A stretch of DNA of 64,000 nt from Nemopilema nomurai. Lineage: Eukaryota; Cnidaria; Scyphozoa; Rhizostomeae; Rhizostomatidae. The notes under the pieces are model-generated. The model did no database searches and was not told the DNA's origin. It saw only the letters and a program-made list of their open reading frames with translations. The DNA is taken from NCBI GenBank assembly GCA_003864495.1, contig ML133376.1:992001-1056000 (forward strand), in the 5' to 3' direction. The translations under genes were made by a program, and so were the position numbers. Numbering within the stretch: position 1 is the first letter of the stretch; each line of letters begins with the position of its first letter. Below, one piece after another: positions 14,501 to 29,500 of the stretch.

Positions 14501-17500
14501 GCTAAGGTTGAATGTGTAGATAATTTATGGTTATTTACGCCAAGACTGTATTGTCCTGATGAAAGGAGGCTTCCTTCAGCCGTCGTAAATGGGGATGTCG
14601 TTTACTTGTAGATGAAAGAGGAAAGTGCTAAAAATTGGAGAGGGGAAAATCAAGAATATTCAACTTACGAGCAAGTTAGTAATGGTTATTTTCTGTGCTA
14701 TTGCTACAGATGCAGCCTTGCTTCTTTCATTTACAGTCCTTTTTGGGATGAGCGTCTTGAAATGTTGCGATGTCTTTATGCTCCATTTGTTTCTGATGTA
14801 TTTTGTATCTACTTCACGGTGGGTTAAAAGAAACAACTGGTGAGTGATGCTCAAATTGTAATCGTCTGCCGAAATTAAAATTGACCAATTAATTCTAGAA
14901 GTTATGAGGGTATTTTTTCAAACTTCCTTATTTTTCGTCCCTTCGTCAACCTAATGGTTTGAAAATAAAAGATCTATTTTTCAGTCTCCATAGAATTCAC
15001 TCTAATGGTATAGCATTTCGCGAGCTTTGACTTCCCTCCCTGTTTTCTTCATTAGCAAATGATTCTAGATGCACTCACTAAACAAAGGGAAAATATTGTA
15101 CAGAAACAAGTTGCAGCTGGCAGGGAATTCGAGGTGCGACTTTGCGACTTTTTTAGCCTTTCGTTGGTTCAATATTAACAGCAAATACACAAAGATTTTC
15201 TCTGATTAAATTCAAATGCAAGAAGTAAATGACTTTCATTTGCCGTTTCATCTCCGCAGGGTGCTGCATTCTACAGTAAACCTGATGTCGTCATGTTTAA
15301 GGTTCGTTTTCTTTTGATGTGCAGCTTTTTTCGTATTTCCTTTTACATAACCTATTTACCAGCCAGTTTCACGTTAAAACACTCTATATTAGTAAAGTTT
15401 CTATTCGGACTGGGTTTGCATTGAAGCAATGTTTGTTCCACGCTCCCTGCTTGCTCAATGCTATAGTAGATTAAAAAAGCTTAACGCGCGTTAAAGCTTA
15501 ATGTTTTCATCTGCAATTGGTTTATCGGTCCTCCAAGTTCATTCACTAATCTCTTGTATCTGCAGCTAGTGCTAAGGCTGTTCATTCCCAATGTCAAATG
15601 CTATTTTGCAGGATTTTGATCTGGGACAACTTTACAAGAAGAAGGTCTTGCTGACAAATGTGTCATATTCACAAAATTTTTGTAAACTTCTCGGCGTCTC
15701 TGATAATTTAAAGGATTTTCTTGACATAAAGTAAGTGGAGATCTCATTTAGTGTCATATGATCATAAATTTCCGCCTTATCTGATAGGTCAGGATTGACT
15801 GCATCTTTAAACTTAATTCTTTGGCTATGTTACACGTTTTCGCTGCTCTTTTACTCCTGCTACCAATGCTCTCGTTTAGTGAGTTAATTTTGGTAACGTT
15901 CAAGGCAGGGTGACTCTAGAGGGGCATATTCACTCAACGTTTAATTAGCTTCACTACCAGCAACCGATATGGGGAAAGCAGTTTTCTCTTTTGTCGAATG
16001 ATATGAAGCGGCCGTATTCTTCTTAAACCTGTTCATAACGTTCTCCCACATTGACAAATAGGACATATTCCTCAGTGACACAAATGACATATTCCTCAGT
16101 GACACAAATGACATATCCCTCATTGACACATATGGCATATCCCTCATTGACACATATGGCATATCCCTCATTGACACATATGACATGTCCCTCATTGACA
16201 CATATGACATATCCCTCATTGACACATATGACATATCCCTCATTGACACATATGACATATCCCTCATTGACACATATGACATATCCCTCATTGACACATA
16301 TGACATATCCCTCATTGACACTTATGACATGTCCCTCATTGACACTTATGACATATCCCTTAGTGACATTGGCCATACGATTTTAACTGGATTAAAAATG
16401 ATTATGATTAGTTGTCAACTTGAGAATTTGAACTTTTCAGTCATTTATTTAAGATGAAATGCTTTTCCTTCAGTCTTTGAAATAATTTTTCGCAAGAAAT
16501 GCTCCCGATCGCCTTTTTGTGTTTTGACTAGATTCGATCCACCTGGACCAATGTCCGCTGGCCTCACTTGCGAATTCATTGCCATTTTCAAACCGATGGT
16601 GCGTCATTTCAATTTACTTTTATTGATGTGAAGCTAGCTTGCGTTTGGCATGTAACAGGCTTGTAACTCTAGCTTAGTCTGTTCTGGATCTTGAAAATAG
16701 TCAATGACAACATAATCAATCATAGTTTCTTTGAGAAGTTCTCTAGGTCGTACTTTTCCGATTCTTTCTTGTGCTTGTTCTGTACATGCAAAGCATACCT
16801 CCCTAAATGATGTCTTCATTGTTTCCTCTTTGTTTTCCTGTAGCTCAATAAAGACTTGAATGGGCACGTGCTGTTCTTAGCACAAACGGGACAGTTCTCT
16901 GTTCCTGTCAAGTGCTTGAAAAAGCGTTGCGAGGTAAATGTCTTTTTAAAGTAAATCATCTTTTCTCTCTCTAGTTAGGAGTAGAGAAGGAATAGGAGAA
17001 GATTATTCACAATAGACGTTATGTCTCCTTCTGGCCATAAAAAGAGTTTCATGTGGACGTTATTCAAAGGGGTGTTTTAAATTTGTTCTGGTTGGCATTT
17101 TTGTGAACTGGTTCTCGATTACCCTTCCTTACATTAACTTCTACACAATAAATATTGTAATCAGCCTGATGAAGTGTATTTTTGTTTTCTACACCTTTCT
17201 GGCTGAATGTATAGATCATCATCTTTTTTTGTCAGCTTAGTGTCGATGTCACTAAAGTCAACTTCGAAAGTCAAATTGTCGGCGAAACACGAAGGAGAAC
17301 AATAACGCTCACCAACAATGGAGCTCTACCCACAGAATACCAGTTCATCAAACTCACAGGTACAATATAATCTCAAACCCTATTTTGACTTCATTATTGT
17401 TGCTTACTGCTTTAATGGAGTCGTCGACGTATTGGCTATGTCTGAGTCTCATTGCAGGTTCAGCTGAAGAGGAAAATATTGAGCAGCAGCAAGAAGGGCC

Positions 17501-20500
17501 CGTCGATGATCACGTGGGACGCAAGGCAGATGCAGCTCATGCCAAAGATGGTACGGGCATCGCAGCCTCCTCTATTGGTCATGGTGTAACCTCTTGTTTT
17601 CAATTGACCTGACTTATTCTCAAAAGCCAGCATTGTTGTGCAAGTGTGCAACATCTTGTTGCATTTACATCGATGTTGCCATGACGTGTTTATCACTAAA
17701 AGCTTTGCAGCCTCCTGGTATTGAGTGTTTATCACTAAAAGATGTGTTTACTTGCCCCTTTTAATCATTACCAAATATTTAATCTTCAGTGGCAATGAAG
17801 ATAATTAAGGTTTTCTTCTTTTTCTCATTATATCGTATTGTTCATTTGAAATGTTTGAATCTAAGTGAGCACTTCTTTACAACTACGTTTTTGGGTGTTA
17901 TTTGATGCCCTATTTTCATCCGATGAAATAGTATAATTATCACCTTGCTTTGAGTGCCATTTATTTGTGTCAACGTTTCACAGATGCTGAGGATACAGCA
18001 AAGGATGTTGTGATGGATGCTGAAGGGACTAGCCAGGAGGAGGCAATGTCGATTGGATCGGTAATCATAATCATAAGTTGGTTGGTTGGGGAGCACTCTG
18101 GGGCATCATGTTGGCTGAATAAGGGCATAAAAAGGGTGCATTCTTAGTAGAAAAAATCTGCATTAGTCATTCAGAATCAGCCCCTACCATAATTGGCATC
18201 TATCACCCTCCCTATCAGTCGCAATAGTCTGTGTCTTGTTCATCTATGAAATAGTATATTCCCCTTTTCTCTCCTTCCTGATAAATCAATGTGAGGGCTC
18301 TTTGTTGTTTTCTATGATGATTTCTCTTTCGCGTTTCAGCTCAACAAAGGAACAATCAATCCGTTCTCCAGTGTGAAATTAGAGATAAAGTTCTCCCCGA
18401 TGGTCCCTGAAAACTTTGAATCCAGTTTCAAGATATTGTTTTCTGACGAAGAATCAGAAGAGGTCGTCCTTTTTCTTACCGTTCCTGCCATAATATCATT
18501 TGTTGTCTTCAACATACTTTATCGATCATACCTTTTGTTACGATGGGAAATTCACAATCTTCAAATTTTTCCTACAATATATTCTACATTTGTGGATTCA
18601 ATCATTTAAATTTAATTCGAGTTTCTTTCATATTTGTAAAGAATTTAAATCTATACGCTAGGTCACTTCTTCATTTTGGGACCGTCTATCGTGTTGCTTT
18701 GAAGACCCGTCTATCGTGTTGCAGTTCAAAACAGTTATATCTGCTTGTTGAACATTCTCCAAGTTTATAAGTCTACATTCGACTCTCACTTCCCATACAC
18801 TATTTCTAGGTGAATAACTGAGTTTTGTTGAATGTCTCGAGCAATAACTTTTTGAAGTAGGAGACTCGTGATAAACGTGTCAACATCAGATCGCGTTTTG
18901 TGTTTCAGATCACGATCAAGGCAGTTGGCTGCAGTATTGATGTTCCTGTCTGGGTCGAACGAGATGTAAGTGGCCTTTGGCTCCTCAAAAAGCCTGTTTT
19001 CTTTATCGCGGTGCGCAGCTGATGCGAAGCTCCAATTATTTTTCATGTTTTATTGAATTACGAATGTGTTTGTGAGAAGCTTTGAAGAAAGCTGTGCACC
19101 GTCTGTTTTTTTCTTTATTCCTTCTTCTAATTTCTTTTGCTTGACATTCATTTCTTTTGAAAATTCATTCTCCATTTCTGATTTGCCTTTTTCAACAGGT
19201 TGTCGACATGAAGATCTGCATGTTTGATCGTCTATATCAAGATGCCATCATTGTTCACAATAGGTGAATACCTTTGTTTTCACTTCCCCCTTTGCTACTG
19301 TTATACTTCACGCTTTTGTTTTCTTGTGTCTTTTTGTTATTCCAAATCTTATTCATAATGTAATCACATATGTCCATATTACCAAAATGCCCTTAATGCG
19401 ATCGTAGTACTTTTGATTTGCACTTAGATTCATGTCACTATTGCTTTATTGATATGTGACTTATGTCTTTGCTTCTAGAGCGACATCGGCTCTTCGCCTT
19501 ACCTTCCAAATTCCCAAGGAGCTCCGTGACTCTGTCGACATCTTGCCAAAAACAGCATACATCCAGGCGGAATCTGAATTCTCTGCCCAACTCAAGTTTC
19601 TTCCTCGCTTCTCCCTACTCAGTAATGACAATCGCTATGTGAATGCAGAGACCGGCTCCCTCGCAGCCCCCATACTCATCCGAGTCGCAGACCAGGTTGC
19701 TTTTTCGTTGCAACATATTTGCTTAAATTTATAACTTGATTTCGAGTGTCTGGAGTTTGACAATGAATTCCTGTGAACCAGATACTGACCTTTGTTCCTG
19801 AGCCCCTTGCTCAACATTTCATCTGAATTTGTTTATGCTAGTGATTTTCTCTCGATTTGTGATACTGTCTGTTTCCTCTCAACAGACTCGGCCCGTGCCA
19901 TTTACGGTGAAAGCAACGGTTACGTCATCAGATCTTCAGTTCGACACCACCCATGTCGACTTTGGCTTTTGCACCGTCTACGAATCTGTAAGCAGAACGG
20001 TGGTCTTAAGGAATAAATCGGTTTTGTCCCAGGCCTACGGATTTGTTAACGTCCCTGAGGTAATATGTTCTCTCTTGGTGTAATACTCTTTTACTCTGGA
20101 GCTTAATCTTGCTATATGTTTTGAATATTGACCACACCAAGCGTATACTCAAACCGCCTTCACTTAAACTGCTTTTTCCTGAGTCATTTCGAATCCATGT
20201 ACTGCTAGCTTGAGTACTCGACTGTGATAGTTAAGTACCTAGCAGAACTTAAATAAAGATCGAAAGCGCTGTTTAAGTTCAAGATCTAAGTTGACTTTCG
20301 TCTTTACCGTCTTTCGAAAAACAAATACCTTTGGTTGTAGTGTAACACCTTCGATCATCATTTCGCATGGAAACTGGTTCTATTACTTTCTATGCCTTCA
20401 TTTTCATCATCGACCTTCGCACATGATCTTCCGCTCTTCATAACAAAGCTTTCATACGTCATGTTTCAGACTATCGATGTTCAACCCAATGATGGCTTTG

Positions 20501-23500
20501 GTACACTTCTTCCAGAGGAGTCGCTTAAAATCGACATCATTTTTAGTCCCCGAAAAGCTAAGGTATGAACTCTTCTCAAAAAGCAAACGACATGAGTGGA
20601 TCAATATTATAAACTGCCAAACCTTAGGAAGTCATTTTGCCTTTATTTCATAATCTGTTTCCATTTCAAGGTAACAATTCAACTTGATTTTCAAATATTT
20701 CCAGTGATTCAGTATGTGAAATAGTGAAGTTGCCTTCTCTATGACAGACGGGCCCTAGCTTTTGGCTGTGTTTCAAAATATCTGTGAATGGTTCTCATTC
20801 CAGGAGCACAAGTTTGAGTTGACGTGCAAGTCCGGCATCGGAAGAGAGTTCAAACTTTCCTGCACTGCGGTGGGCGTTTTGCCGCCGATTGAGTTGTCCG
20901 AGTCGCTGGTCAAGTTCAAAGCCACTGCCATCAACGACAGCTCGTCAGCAAGAATATTCGTTAAGAATTCCCACCTGAGTTCAAACGAATTCACCCACCC
21001 GGTTCCTAGAATAGGAAGTGGACCTGTGTTTCCGGTTGGGCCGACATCATTTGAATTTCTGGTACCCGAAAACTCGCCCATCTCCATATCACCGACTGTC
21101 GGAACCGTTAGGCCCGGAGAGGTTCGTGTCAACATTAAGCTTCTGTTTGTTTAGAAGTTCTGTCAAGTCGGTGCTCACTGTCAGTCAACTTGGTTTCAAT
21201 CCCTCTTTGACTTGTTTGTTTTCTTTTCAACTTTCAGAAGCTGATGATACTTGTGACATTCAGCCCTAAACTTGACGAAGAGGCGATTAAAAAGGAAGCC
21301 GTGAGAATGCTTGAGAGCAGCGAAGACCCAGACCCCAAGAAGGTGGAGTGCATTGTATCCCAAGACACCAAGGACTCCGTAAGAAGACTTCTTTCTCGTT
21401 TTTATTTCATTTTATTTTCTTACTGGCAAGCAAAATCAGGCTCATGTCAAAATGTCATTTAATGATTATCGTTAGAAAAAGCCATAATAGATTTGTTCGC
21501 ACGAGAATTAAAAACACTTGATTATATTGATTATTCTTGTTTTGAGCTTTCATATCTTTTCAGTTATCATATTTTTCTTGTCTTTTGGTATCTATCAAGT
21601 ATACAAAAAATATTCTTAAATTTTGCAGTGCCATCAAACAAAAGTAATCTTTAATGCCAATCTTCTGCGGTATTTTGTAGGCTCTGAGTAAAATTAATGC
21701 TACCGTCGATGAAGAGAGTAATATGTTCCTTCCAACGTAACAGCTCTTTGGCAACTCAAACACTTTGGTCATTTTCTTTAGTTGAAAACGAAAGCAAAAG
21801 GGAGAAAGGCCGAGCCAAAGTCTGCCAAAAGGTCAAGTTCTCCTGGACACAGAATCTCTTCCTCCTCCCCAAGAGCCAAGTCGGCGGCTAAGAATGTCAC
21901 GGTTGATGACATCATCGTCGGGTAGGCTTTCCTCTACGACCTCCCCGTCTCTACGGCCTTCTAATCGTCTTCGTCCTTGTTTCCACCCCGGTTTTCGCTA
22001 CACTTTTCATTTTGTCTCGGAAAGCAAAAGTGCTTATAAGAAGATGTTGAATCACAAAGTTTCTCTAGAAACCATTTGCTAGATTTTGTTTCCAAGTGGT
22101 ATCCTTTTTGCTTAAATTATGCGGGGCGATTGTGGAAGTTATTATGCAAGTGATTTGAGAGTAAGACCTGAATTACCATAGAAACTTTCCATGGTAGTCC
22201 ATTTATCTATTGAAAAGCATAAATCAGTGACTTGAAATAGATGTAACAGATACAACAACTTAAATTTGTTAGTAATTTGAAGTGCAAGATGTTGATGTGA
22301 TTTTGACTGGACATTTGGGTCGCTGACAGTTGTAAAAGACTTTTCGGATATTTTAATGAATATGCTCTTGATAGTTCGAATGATTTGACAGTTGTGCGTT
22401 CTGTGTTTTTGCAGCTCAGAAGACTATGAATCCGGGAAGCTCTCGTTGTTGAAGTCGTACGAAGACAGTTTTGAGCACTATAAAATTCCATGTTACATCA
22501 CCTATGGCGAGGCTGGCAGTACAAATGCCACTGAATTTAGGTATGCAATGACAGCACACTGCCATCATGTACTTGCAGACAACGCTCTTAGCCTTGAATA
22601 CAGTCCCACCCGCTCACCGGCTTCATAACTCAGCGTTTCTATCACTTTACCATTGTAATTCTATAATAAAAAGATACCACCTTTTTCAACAGTATTTTAC
22701 GTAAGTTGGTTATCATTGCACAAAATAGAAGCACGATTCCTTCCCAGACGGTACTTTTCAGACGTCTTAGTAGTGTGATAGCATTTAAAAGGCATGCAGG
22801 ATGCTCATGAGTAACTCGGACTGGCAAAGCGAATCCTGATGCATTTTCATTTCAAAAACAAGATCAACTTTTTTCTGTGGCTTAGCGGGACCAGTTGATT
22901 ATTGGAATTGGTTATATTAATTTTGCATCTACTTCTTTTTTCTATGCGACTCTAGTAATGTTTTAGTTTTGTTAATGTTTATTTTAATATTTAGCTTTTG
23001 CCCATCGTTTCCAGCACTTACTTCACCATATTTCTGGAGCTGCACTGTCCGTGTGTCAAGCCATCTGTCATCATCATTTCCGACAAGGGACGGTCACTAA
23101 CCGACTTCGGGAATGTCGCCATTGGTAAGCAGAATCCTTCACAACACACCTTAAGAATATCATAATCCGGTTTGAAAGGGATTGGGCCTAGCTTTAAAGT
23201 CGCATTTCTACAGCGTCGAACTAAATGTGATTTGATGCGACTGCAATGCGGCCTAAACGCAACCGCATCAATCATACATGTCGCTTACAATCATACATGA
23301 AGAAAAACTTATCTGAGCATGCGCATAAGCTATGCTTGGCTCCTTCTTATTGATAAATTATTTTCTCTGTACTGGAAAGCGCTCACCCGACGAGCTCTGA
23401 AGTCTTTCTTGCGAATGACAAAAGAAAACTGTCGATCGGAATCGGCTTAAAGGAACTGAAACCAGTCACAGCGAGAGCAAAGAAGAAGAATCCCTGGAGT

Positions 23501-26500
23501 TGGTTAGGCCTGTGGCATGGGTGAATTATTATAGGACATATTATAGAGTGAAGATTTGACCAATGACCTTGGCTGTTATTGTTGGTGAGCATGAAGATCT
23601 AAGAAAGAAAATTATACATTACAAGCAAGAAAACCAGTAATTATACCAAAGAAAACCAGTAATAATACCAAAGAAAACCAGTAATGAAGTGCAAACTGAA
23701 GTTGATACCTATTGCCCTAATGGAGTGCCAAACGAAACGAGACGTTTGACTTCCCTGTTTCACAAACGAGATAAAAATTCACAGCATTAGTTGGTTTCTG
23801 TAAAAAGGCATCCCTAACAATGAATGGGATTGAGGGTTTTGTCAAAAGACAAAAGCATGGAAGGAATTGGCTTTGGCTTTGCCCAGCCAGAACAAGCTTA
23901 CTTTTTAAAGTACCAAAGAGGGGAAGGACATGTTTTGTCCTGCTTTGCAATAGTCCCTCTTGTTTCATATGACTTTGGAATCACAAAATTAGTACTTGAG
24001 AATGAGGATCGAAGGATGGACGCCATTTTGACATCTACGACCGTTTATGCCTTGTCGATTCGATACGCGACACAATACAAGTGGTTTTTATAGATGGTTA
24101 GTTAAACTCAGCGTGGAAGAAAAACGACCTGTGATGTAGGCACTAGTAACTTTTCTCAACAGGTCAGAGGGTGTCAAAGGTCGTATCTCTACAGAATATC
24201 TCAGACGAAGAGGTCGCTGTATCCTTTCACGTGCCTAAGCTTTGTTTGCACGAAGAGTCGTTTTGTTGCAGCGTCGCAGTATGAATTGACGAAGTTTTCT
24301 TTCATTTTGTCATGTTTCATTACATTACTATTCTCTTTACCGGGCGTTTAACTTGGTCAGGCTTGTGCTTAGTTCAGATGACCGCCAAAGAAATACTCCA
24401 CCAATTAATAAGAATTGCTGGTTTCTTAATCCTTTTTGTACGGTCGTTCAAGTATAAATTTTTCATATTTGCTTTTAATTGCACGCCACACAGACTTATA
24501 TCTAAGGAAGCATTTAGTGGCGAGATTTGCATCCACTTAATGTTTTTGAGTAGTGCGGTCCTTTCAGAACATGCATCAAAAGGTCGCCGTAAGCTGGTTT
24601 CGCTAACAGTCTTACATTCTCAACGAAATTCAAGCGTTGGATTGTGAAAACTTGAGCTATGGTTGCATGATACGCCCGCTTTCGTCCTTGTCATTCTGAG
24701 CATTTTTTTGCTAATGCTTCACGCTAATTCAACGATGACAATATTTCGATAATTCAACTATTTTGACAATGTCACTATTTGGACAACAACACAATGTAGA
24801 CAATGACAATATTTCGATAATTCAACTATTGTGACAATGTCACTATTTGGACAACAACACAATGTAGACAATGATAATATTTCGATAATCCAACTATTTA
24901 GACAATGTCACTATTTGGACAACAACACAATGTAGACAATGACAATATTTCGATAATTCAACTATTTTGACAATGTCACTATTTGGACAACAACACAATG
25001 TAGACAATGACAATATTTCGATAATTCAACTATTTTGACAATGTCACTATCTGGACAACAACACAATGTAGACAATGACAATATTTCGATAATTCAACTA
25101 TTTTGACAATGTCACTATTTGGACAACAACACAATGTAGACAATGACAATATTTCGATAATTCAACTATTTTGACAATGTCACTATTTGGACAACAACAC
25201 AATGTAGGCAATGATAATATTTCGACAATGATATTTTATCGACAAGTAGGTACACTATTTCGACAATCACATTTTTCGACCATGCTGCTATTTTGACATC
25301 GACTATATTTGGACAATGACACTATTTCGAAAAGAACACTTTTTCGTAAAGGACATGTTTTCAACCATGACGCTATCTCGATTTGGTTTGAGCTTAACGC
25401 TGGAAAGCTATCTGCGTCTGCATTGGATCCAATTGGCCCTTTCGAGGTGGTTAATGCATTGCGAAGTCTGCAGCCTGGCGCTATTCATAACATGAAACTT
25501 GCATTCAGCCCTCAAGAGTCCCAAAAGGTGAGTCCCTGACTTTCATTTCCCAGTGTTCACCAGCAGCATGCACGCGGGCCCTGGTCATTTCACGGAGCAA
25601 GGCTCGACAACTGGAAGCCTTAGTAGGCGCCTGCGCAATTCCCAGTAAGCAACTAAAGTTACTGCCTACATTGGACATGCGGGAGTTAAGTAAACCACAA
25701 AACGACCGAACTGAGCCAAGCTCAACAGCATCTCAAGCAAAAGCAATGTACGGTGAATCTACGTGTTTGCTCACCACCAAACACAGCTGAGTAATTCTGA
25801 ACAAGCCTATACAAGACTGAACAGCGCGGTTCAGCACATGATCCAAGGTCATTGCCACCCTGGCAGACTCCTCTTAAATGCCGCGCTGATTTTTCATCTG
25901 CAAAGATTTGAATCCCTTTGAAATGCTCTATGCCGGCCACTTCTTATACGGATGCATTTCCTCCATAGTTCTACGAGGTCTTCCATGTCGGCTGCTCGAG
26001 GTCATCGGTAGGAGTGAAGTTAAAAGGGAAGGGCGTCAGTCCCTCGATTTCCCTGTCAGCTTCCGATGGCATTTTGGATGTTGGCGATTCTCTTGTTGGA
26101 GACAGCGTATCTGCAGTTTTGAAGGTTTCCTTTCATCTTCAGATATTTACTCCTCGACCAATTATTCCAGCTTTTGAATTGTGCTTCTCATTTGTCGTCA
26201 TCTGTTTGGTTTTATTCATCAGCTGTCTCTAGACTCGTCAAATGAGGCTCATCTTCTAGTTAAATAACTTGGAGCAATGTTTCTAGAATATGTAGATTTC
26301 GTAGCCTTGTTATCAATTAGGTTGCAACAGTTCAGGATTAAACAAAATGGCTGCAAACAAAATGAAATGGCTGTAGGTTGAGCAAACGCAGATTAAGCCA
26401 GATCTGTTGTCACGAATGCTCTGGTAATTTGTTTCAGCTTCAAAACACGTCCGAGCTGTCACTAGAAACGGAATTGAAACTGGGAAGTCTGCTGCCGACA

Positions 26501-29500
26501 AAGCACGGCAGATGCCAGCGTATTTTGGGTGATGTCGAGTCAGTCGAAGACGTCCCTTTGGATGGCGGCTTTTTGATCGGTACTGGCTATTTTTGTTCAA
26601 AGTATCGACATTCTTTCTTTTTGCTGTTAACGTATTCTGGTTGCGTGTATCCTTTTAAACCCAGTAACAAGAACATCTGCCTCTTTGTTGGTTTGAATTC
26701 AGGTTGTTGTTTTTATTTTCCAGTCTTGAATTTTCCAGTCTTGAATTTTTCTTTTTGAATTATCGCTAGGAAACTGTAATTGGAGTGGTATTTGCCCTTT
26801 CGATTGTCAACCTTCGAAGTGTACCATCAAGCCAGGTCAGTAGTCGGCATCTTGTGCACCACTCTTGTTTCTTCAAAAGTTCTTTCGCTTGTGACTTTCT
26901 TTGAGCCTAATGTCTAAATTGACCAATATATAAATGATCTGCCTTTTCTAAGAATCCATCTTTTTATTCTTTGTAGGCGAAGGCCAAGAATTCACAATTA
27001 CTTTTGCTCCAGATCACGAGGGGGAAGGCTTCTCCGATGAGCTTTGCATCAATTTGAATGACGAGGTGATGACGTCAGTTGCCAGTAGTCGCACCCCAGG
27101 GGACTGCGCACCCCAGGGGACTGCGTACTCTTTGTTCGTGGATTGTACTTTGTGTTTCCGTTTCGATGGATGCATGGAATGTCTAGTCTGTTCTAAGCCG
27201 ATGTTCTTCTTGCATTGCAGGAAGAGAGCCATCGAGTGAGACTCATCGCCAGAGCGTGGCCGCACCTCACTTACGTAAGGGGATGGGACCGTTTGAAGCC
27301 GTTGAAAGAGAGCTGTGTTGCCTCATTCGAATCAGAGGAAGTCGAAGGTAGCCCCTGCTGGCTAGAGTTGGGCGGTTGATGCTCCCCTTGATTGAGCACC
27401 CTGCTTTGTTTGTACTATCCATTAGAATGTTTTAGTCGCGAGTTACTTACCACAGCGGTTGTTTAACAGCTGGCCAAAGGCTGAAGAATGTCAACGGTCA
27501 ATGGCAAATGATGCTCCAGTCCAGTCAATGGTTTAGTACAAATGAATAGTTTTAGATTTAAGGTTAACATACTGATGCTAAAATAACTATTATTTGAGGG
27601 ATTGATGTTGTCATGAAATGACCGTTACGTGAAAGTGTGATAAAACAACAGCGCATGTTGCTGCCAGCATGAAAAACCAAACAATGGTGCGCAGAAAGTT
27701 TCGTGACGTAATGAAACGACTGTGAATCGACTTGTAAGAGTGTTTAAAGCTCAAGGTAGAATCGACAAACTGATGATAAAATTAGTTTTAACAAAGGCTC
27801 TCACGTTTTAGTGCAAGATGCTAAATCTATTCAAAAGACCGTCCTGCTTACATTCAAGTGTCATTTGGCGGACAGCAGTTTCACCGAAGCTGTGCGCAGC
27901 GTCCAGATCGGCTGCATAAAGGCAAACTCACAAGTTAAGAAGGTGAGCTGTTTGATATTGTCGCAAGGAACCAGACCCATCATCGATGTATCACTTTCAA
28001 CATGTGTATCATTATCAGTGTCTGCGAAAAATGTCCGTTTTGCAATTGTAACAAGTCATTAGGTTAAAAAACGGAGAAACTCGAAGATCTGTTTCTGTGC
28101 TTTTCTGTGCCACCTCGATGCCATTTTGTTAGGCTTTGCTGTGTTTCTTCATAGGCTAAAAAATGTTGCATCGCGTTCAAAACACACGTGCAGAACAGCC
28201 TCTGTCTACAGCTGATAGCTCGAATGCATTTTGTCAGTTTTATCAATACTCATTCTCCCTTATGCCATATTGCGTAATTCTAGTAAAATTGCATACATTG
28301 TAGCCAAACTCAACTTAAAATTCCAAAGGATTTCTTGAATTGTCGATAAAAGTTGAGAAAAAACATTTAAATCATTGTCCCGTTTTTCCCGTGATGTCCC
28401 AAGTTCCTTTGTTGTCATCACAAAGCGATACTTTTTAATTGCTAGTCATGTGATTTCTACTTCGACAACGTCAAAGAAGCCAACGACTTAGGATTCAGTT
28501 TCGACCCAATGAAGGTGATTATAAGTCTAAGATTGGTTACGCAAAATAATTTGTTTGTTGCCCATCTGGTGTGAGACAAGAAGCGCAGATTATGCATCTG
28601 GTCGTGGCAGCAGGCTGCGATTAGGAGCCGGCTCAGTGGATTCATTTTGAGTAGGTCATGTGACATCTGGTTCGTGTAGCTGAGAAGGAGATGCTATTTC
28701 CGCTGCATAGCTCAAATTTGGCTGCTCATATATTACAATTACAATGAGCTTCTGAAAGAGTAGGTGGGAGATAGAACTTAGTGATATGAGAGGGCTTTCT
28801 TGGTCATGAATTAACTTCTGCATGAAGAGTGAAGTGCTAATCGACATTCTCTCTATCTGGTGCGCTAAATATTTGATGATATAATAGGTTCGAGTCATTG
28901 TCTAAGTACCAGTTGGTCCTGAGTTGAGTGACCTGCCATGAAGGCGCCGTTCTTCAGTGTTCACTGTGTCGTTCTCCTGCAATCCGGTCATCTCGCCTCG
29001 GAACGGGCAGCAGGTTCATTCATTGGCATTCCACTGTTTTGTCGCAGGGTGGAGTCGACATCGGCGTCAAGAAGCTAATCGCATTCCAGTGGAAACCACC
29101 GACTGATCACGATGTAAGTGCTTCGAATCAAAGCGATAATAAAGCGATAATGAAGCGTTAATAAAGCGCATCTTTCTTGCTGATTATGTACCTGTGTTGT
29201 GAAAATATCATGATCCGCAATAATCGACTTACGTCAATTCTGACTGGTGTCAATTTCTTTGCAGTTGAGAAAAGCTGGCACCCGTCCCGATCTGCTTATA
29301 TGCATTTTTAATGACTGGTGATAAATGCTAATCTATATTGCATCACGCTCAGTTGCAAGTCATCTATATTGCCAACCACCACAAGATAACAATAATTGAC
29401 AAAGCCACTCTTTTGCGGCCATTTAATCAGCATCGTAGCTGTATGCACGTAAACACCGATCAATGGCTACCAGAACACCCAGGGAGGCCTTTGGATCCCC

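Noticed and set aside
16062..16369. Regularly spaced repeat that could suggest a CRISPR array
   Set aside because: Units are directly adjacent with no unique spacers, the host is eukaryotic and no cas genes exist.
15941..16457. Four overlapping open frames of 90-126 codons on both strands
   Set aside because: They are translations of a 24-bp tandem repeat within a CFAP74 intron and have no codon or splice support.
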